In this document: piece by piece, positions 5,807-8,616 of the stretch
How the letters are laid out: each line of letters begins with the position of its first letter
How positions within the stretch are numbered: position 1 is the stretch's first letter
Assembly (NCBI GenBank): GCA_945897695.1
Contig: CAMDGW010000094.1
Location: forward strand, 1 to 8,616
DNA length: 8,616 nt
Origin: Pseudobacteriovorax antillogorgiicola
GTDB taxonomy: Bacteria > Bdellovibrionota_B > Oligoflexia > Oligoflexales > RGVZ01
Reading direction: 5' to 3'
Made by a program: the position numbers and the translations under genes
The notes under the pieces: model-generated
What the model was told of the DNA's origin: nothing
Seen by the model: the letters and a program-made list of their open reading frames with translations, nothing else
Databases searched by the model: none

Positions 5807-6130
5807 TTAATCAATAAAGACGTGGACTTGCCCAAAACTTTCCTCGCAACGAAATGAGCGCAGCCGGTCACAAGGGGGCTCCCTAAGGACCTCCCCGCCC
5901 AGATCGAGGTCAAAAACACCGCCATGAGCATGGCAGATAAGCTTGCCCCCCAGGATTTCTCCAAATTCACTTAGTTTTATGGGCTGATGGGTGCAAAGAC
6001 CGTCGAAAGCTAAGACACTCCCTGACCGACGAATGAAAATAAGTTCCTTACCTTCCAAAAGTCGGCCAACGATTTGCCCCTCAGGAAAGTCAGAACTCAT
6101 TCCTGCCACATGTATTTGGGGCTGGGACAT
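5807..6130 (-). CDS. Rieske [2Fe-2S] ferredoxin-like protein
   Basis: The start is the ATG at 6130, with GGAG (complement of 6138-6141) seven bases upstream; the TTG just before it is not needed. The protein has 107 residues. It carries the full Rieske cluster signature: Cys-Thr-His at about residues 46-48 and Cys-His-Ala-His-Gly-Gly at about 66-71, the two Cys and two outer His being the [2Fe-2S] ligands. There is no signal peptide or membrane anchor, so it is cytoplasmic, like the ferredoxins of ring-hydroxylating dioxygenases or NirD-type subunits. The ATG overlaps the stop of the dioxygenase gene by one base (TGATG), which suggests translational coupling. The partner reductase or oxygenase is not in the window. 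4-Hydroxyphenylpyruvate dioxygenase draws electrons from its own keto acid, so why this protein is linked to it is unclear. Confidence 0.92.
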   Translation of the reverse strand: MSQPQIHVAGMSSDFPEGQIVGRLLEGKELIFIRRSGSVLAFDGLCTHQPIKLSEFGEILGGKLICHAHGGVFDLDLGGEVLREPPCDRLRSFRCEESFGQVHVFID

Positions 6131-7176
6131 CAAAGAACTCCGCGGCGCTCCTGATCACGCTCGATTGCGCGAAACAGAGCTCCAAAATTTCCTTCGCCGA
6201 AGCCCATATGGTTTTTGCGCTGAATAAATTCAAAGAAAATTGGTCCGATCACATTTTTTGAGAAAATCTGGATCAAATAGCCAGTCTCATCACCATCCAC
6301 GAGCAGATTGTATTTTCGGATTTTTTCGTGATCTTCTGTGACGTTGGGAATTCGCTGAAAAACGTCATCGTAATAATCAGCATCGATGTCAAGCGTATCA
6401 AATTTAGTATCCTGCATGAGATCCATCGTTTTGAGCATGTTGGCTGTCAGCAACGCAATATGCTGAATACCAGGGCCTTTGTATTCTTGAAGATACTCAT
6501 TGATTTGACTTTTTGACTCTGTGCCCTCATTGATTGGGATACAAAAACTGCCACATGGAGACCTCAGTGCATAACTGAGAAGTCCCGTTTTCTGACCCCG
6601 GATATCAAAATACCTGACTTCCTCAAATCCAAAAACGTTTTTGTAAAAATCAGCAAGCGGCTTCAACTCACCCTGGAAGACATTGTTTGTAAGGTGATCC
6701 ATCAAGGCAAAACCTTTCCCGGGAACTATCTCCGGGTTTTTTGCATCGCTGAACCCCATTTGCTGATAACGATCTGGATTTCTATAATCATCAATAAAAT
6801 AGATGAGACTTTCACCGACGCCCATAATAGCAGGAACTTTTTTGCCATGCCGCATGTGGTCTGACTGCTTCGCAGGCTTTGCCCCCCGCGCTACTGCAAT
6901 TTCAAAAGCCTTTTCAGCATTTTCGACGCGCCACCCCGTTGCGCATGCAGAGGGGCCGTGAAGCCTGGAAAATGATGCTGCAAAAGAACTGGGATCGCGG
7001 TTAACGATGAAATGAATATCACCCTGGTTAAAGTAGTCCGCGGGGCGTGACTCATGGGACTTTGTAAGCGAAAACCCAAGAGTCTTAAATAGACCTTTTA
7101 ATGCGTCCGCATCTGGTGAGGCAAATTCAACGAACTCGAAGCCTTTAATACCTACTGGATTCTTGTCTGTGGCCAT
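6130..7176 (-). CDS. hppD: 4-hydroxyphenylpyruvate dioxygenase
   Basis: This Fe(II) enzyme converts 4-hydroxyphenylpyruvate and O2 to homogentisate and CO2, the second step of tyrosine breakdown, in the cytoplasm. From the ATG at 7176 the protein has 348 residues, usual for bacterial HPPD. It has two vicinal-oxygen-chelate halves (about 10-130 and 155-320). The metal ligands are His161 (Asp-His-Leu-Thr-Asn-Asn), His239 (Gly-Ile-Gln-His-Ile-Ala) and Glu316 (Phe-Phe-Glu-Phe-Ile-Gln-Arg). The Pro-Ile-Asn-Glu substrate-pocket segment (214-217) and the C-terminal Gly-Phe-Gly-Glu-Gly-Asn-Phe lid are intact. A TTG at 7197 would add seven residues, but the ATG at 7176 has a far better ribosome binding site. 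The gene starts 21 bases after the stop of the sugar transferase gene and overlaps the Rieske gene by one base, so the three are probably cotranscribed. Homogentisate dioxygenase and fumarylacetoacetase genes are not in the window. Confidence 0.96.
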   Translation of the reverse strand: MATDKNPVGIKGFEFVEFASPDADALKGLFKTLGFSLTKSHESRPADYFNQGDIHFIVNRDPSSFAASFSRLHGPSACATGWRVENAEKAFEIAVARGAKPAKQSDHMRHGKKVPAIMGVGESLIYFIDDYRNPDRYQQMGFSDAKNPEIVPGKGFALMDHLTNNVFQGELKPLADFYKNVFGFEEVRYFDIRGQKTGLLSYALRSPCGSFCIPINEGTESKSQINEYLQEYKGPGIQHIALLTANMLKTMDLMQDTKFDTLDIDADYYDDVFQRIPNVTEDHEKIRKYNLLVDGDETGYLIQIFSKNVIGPIFFEFIQRKNHMGFGEGNFGALFRAIERDQERRGVL

Positions 7177-7180
7177 AATT

Positions 7181-7187
7181 CCCTCCC
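7181..7187 (-). promoter_or_regulatory. Strong ribosome binding site that fixes the hppD start
   Basis: GGGAGGG on the minus strand (complement of 7181-7187) sits four bases before the ATG at 7176. The alternative TTG at 7197 directly abuts the upstream stop codon and has no comparable site, so the ATG is preferred. Confidence 0.75.
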
Positions 7188-7197
7188 AATCCTGCAA

Positions 7198-8616
7198 TCA
7201 ATATGCATTTTTATGAATAAACCCGCGCACAAATGTTAGCAACAAAATCTGAATATCAAAGCCTAATGACCAGTGCTGTATGTAGTAAAGATCACATTCA
7301 ATTCGTTTTTCGATGCTAGTATCTCCCCGCCATCCGTTAACCTGAGCCCAACCTGTGATTCCAGCTTTAACTTTATGACGCAAAAAATAACCGGGAATTT
7401 TTCGCCGAAAATCGTTTACAAACACAGGCCTCTCAGGACGCGGTCCCACTAGGCTCATATCTCCAGACAAAACATTAAAAAACTGAGGAAGCTCGTCTAG
7501 ACTGGTTTTTCTCAAAAATTTACCAAGCCATGTCGCACGATTATCTCCAGCTCTTGCAAAGACAGCACCCGAATTAGATTCCGCGTCAATCGGCATCGAA
7601 CGGAATTTCAACATTTTAAAAGTCTTTCCGTCGAGTCCCATACGCTCCTGACGATAAAATATTGGACCTGGTGATGAAAGTGGGACCAGTATTGCCAATA
7701 CAGTCATCGCTGGGGAAAAAATGAGTAGGGCGACCAAAGCACCCAAGATATCCATTCCGCGTTTAAAAACACCCTGGACACCTGCCAATGGGCTGTCGTG
7801 AATACTGATCACTGGGACTCCAGAGATCAGCTCAATACCTGCAGCCAACTTTGTGAACTTCATCAAATCTGGCAACAATTTGACGTCTGGAACCTGATCC
7901 GCAATTTGCTCCAACTTTTCCTCAATCCAACCAAAGTTCTTGTATGGGAGGGCTATCAAAACAGTCTGCATCGGGTGATCAACAAAAAACGAAGCCCAGT
8001 CACTTTGATCAGGAAAGACCGTTAGCCCCCTTTTTGAGGCTATGCTAAGCCCCATGGCTAATTGATCCTGATCACCGACTAAAATCACTCCCGCAATGTC
8101 ATTGGAAGAAATATCGCCAAGCTCAGCCATTCGAATAGCGGATTCCATAAATTCACCAGCACCAATAATCAAAGTTCGCCGGGGTGTGGCGCGCTTGCGG
8201 TAGCGGCGAAGAGCCTTTCGCACCAAGCTTCGTCCACCAACGATAAACAACGGGTGCAGCATTGCGAAGACACCCAGGACAATTCTGCTATAACGATATT
8301 CCTCGTAGAAATAAGTAAACGAAATAAATGCCAGCGTTGCAACAGCGCTAGACTGGATGATATCGATCGCCTCAATGATCGCACTTCGGTGACGATTACT
8401 ACGCCGGTAAAATCCAGACACTGCAAAAACAGACAGCCAGATGACGGCGATAAAAGGCAGAAGTTTCATGTATAGCCATATGGCAGGAACTCCAAGTGGA
8501 GCTTCAATACCCGTCTTAAATCGAATGACCCAGGCAATGACCCAAGCCAGCATGACCATAAAAATATCCATCAACATACGGATCAGGGAAAGAATATTTT
8601 GTCTTCTAGGATTCAT
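7198..8616 (-). CDS. Polyprenyl-phosphate sugar phosphotransferase (WcaJ/WbaP type)
   Basis: This membrane enzyme transfers a hexose-1-phosphate from a UDP-sugar to undecaprenyl phosphate, the first step of exopolysaccharide, capsule or O-antigen synthesis at the inner membrane. The 472 residues match the size of WcaJ. Four N-terminal transmembrane segments lie at about 10-32, 47-68, 87-104 and 111-127. A Rossmann-like middle domain follows (Ile-Ile-Gly-Ala-Gly at 150-154). The C-terminal catalytic domain begins with a membrane hairpin at about 283-308. It carries Ser-Ser-Pro-Gly-Pro-Ile-Phe-Tyr-Arg-Gln (314-323), Lys-Phe-Arg-Ser-Met (347-351), the catalytic Asp374-Glu375 before Leu-Pro-Gln, and Gly-Pro-Arg-Pro-Glu (391-395). 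The ATG is the last codon of the window, so its ribosome binding site is not visible and a start further upstream cannot be excluded, but the N terminus looks natural. Sugar specificity (glucose or galactose) cannot be read from the sequence. It leads a likely operon with hppD and the Rieske gene. Confidence 0.93.
   Translation of the reverse strand: MNPRRQNILSLIRMLMDIFMVMLAWVIAWVIRFKTGIEAPLGVPAIWLYMKLLPFIAVIWLSVFAVSGFYRRSNRHRSAIIEAIDIIQSSAVATLAFISFTYFYEEYRYSRIVLGVFAMLHPLFIVGGRSLVRKALRRYRKRATPRRTLIIGAGEFMESAIRMAELGDISSNDIAGVILVGDQDQLAMGLSIASKRGLTVFPDQSDWASFFVDHPMQTVLIALPYKNFGWIEEKLEQIADQVPDVKLLPDLMKFTKLAAGIELISGVPVISIHDSPLAGVQGVFKRGMDILGALVALLIFSPAMTVLAILVPLSSPGPIFYRQERMGLDGKTFKMLKFRSMPIDAESNSGAVFARAGDNRATWLGKFLRKTSLDELPQFFNVLSGDMSLVGPRPERPVFVNDFRRKIPGYFLRHKVKAGITGWAQVNGWRGDTSIEKRIECDLYYIQHWSLGFDIQILLLTFVRGFIHKNAY

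Noticed and set aside
7177..7197. TTG at 7197 as the start of hppD
   Set aside because: It abuts the upstream stop codon without a good ribosome binding site, while the ATG at 7176 has GGGAGGG at ideal distance and gives the expected numbering of the metal ligands.

Overview
The window looks like part of a chromosome from a Gram-negative, didermic, predatory- or gliding-type bacterium of the old deltaproteobacterial group (Bdellovibrionota/Oligoflexia or a relative of Myxococcota). This is inferred from mid-range base composition, many TPR proteins, Sec-exported lipoproteins, an outer-membrane barrel with a terminal Phe, and a gene order reminiscent of the Glt (adventurous gliding) cluster. 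No rRNA, tRNA, CRISPR array, transposase or phage gene is visible, so the phylum call is tentative.

Left part, plus strand (1-4170): four closely spaced genes that look like one operon for an envelope-spanning complex. They are the 3' part of a large TPR protein (cut by the left edge), a TPR lipoprotein, a 122-residue Sec-exported protein of unknown function, and a 247-residue outer-membrane beta-barrel protein with a charged, Ser-rich N-terminal extension. TPR protein, TPR lipoprotein, small periplasmic protein and barrel together resemble gltD-gltE-gltF plus a GltA/B/H-type barrel of Myxococcus. That assignment rests on architecture and order, not on a similarity search.

Middle, minus strand (4189-5806): the operon converges with an OmpR-type regulator whose receiver domain lacks the phosphorylation residues. 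Upstream of it lies an unusual 131-base AT-rich region with five tandem heptamers, an 18-bp imperfect inverted repeat, a short palindrome, and an outer 11-bp inverted repeat that covers the regulator's ribosome binding site. Next is a putative secreted lipoprotein zinc protease of the metzincin type. It has a near-consensus sigma-70 promoter and a leader of roughly 90 bases with repeated GTTGCT units.

Right part, minus strand (5807-8616): a compact three-gene run transcribed leftward. It comprises a WcaJ/WbaP-type polyprenyl-phosphate sugar phosphotransferase (complete if its ATG at the very edge is the true start), 4-hydroxyphenylpyruvate dioxygenase, and a small Rieske [2Fe-2S] protein whose start overlaps the dioxygenase stop. 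The first gene starts surface-polysaccharide synthesis and the second acts in tyrosine breakdown. The Rieske protein is tightly coupled to the dioxygenase, although that enzyme is not known to need an external electron donor.

The points most worth a second look are the glt-like cluster with its unrecognised small exported protein, the degenerate regulator with its elaborate upstream repeats, and the coupled dioxygenase-Rieske pair.
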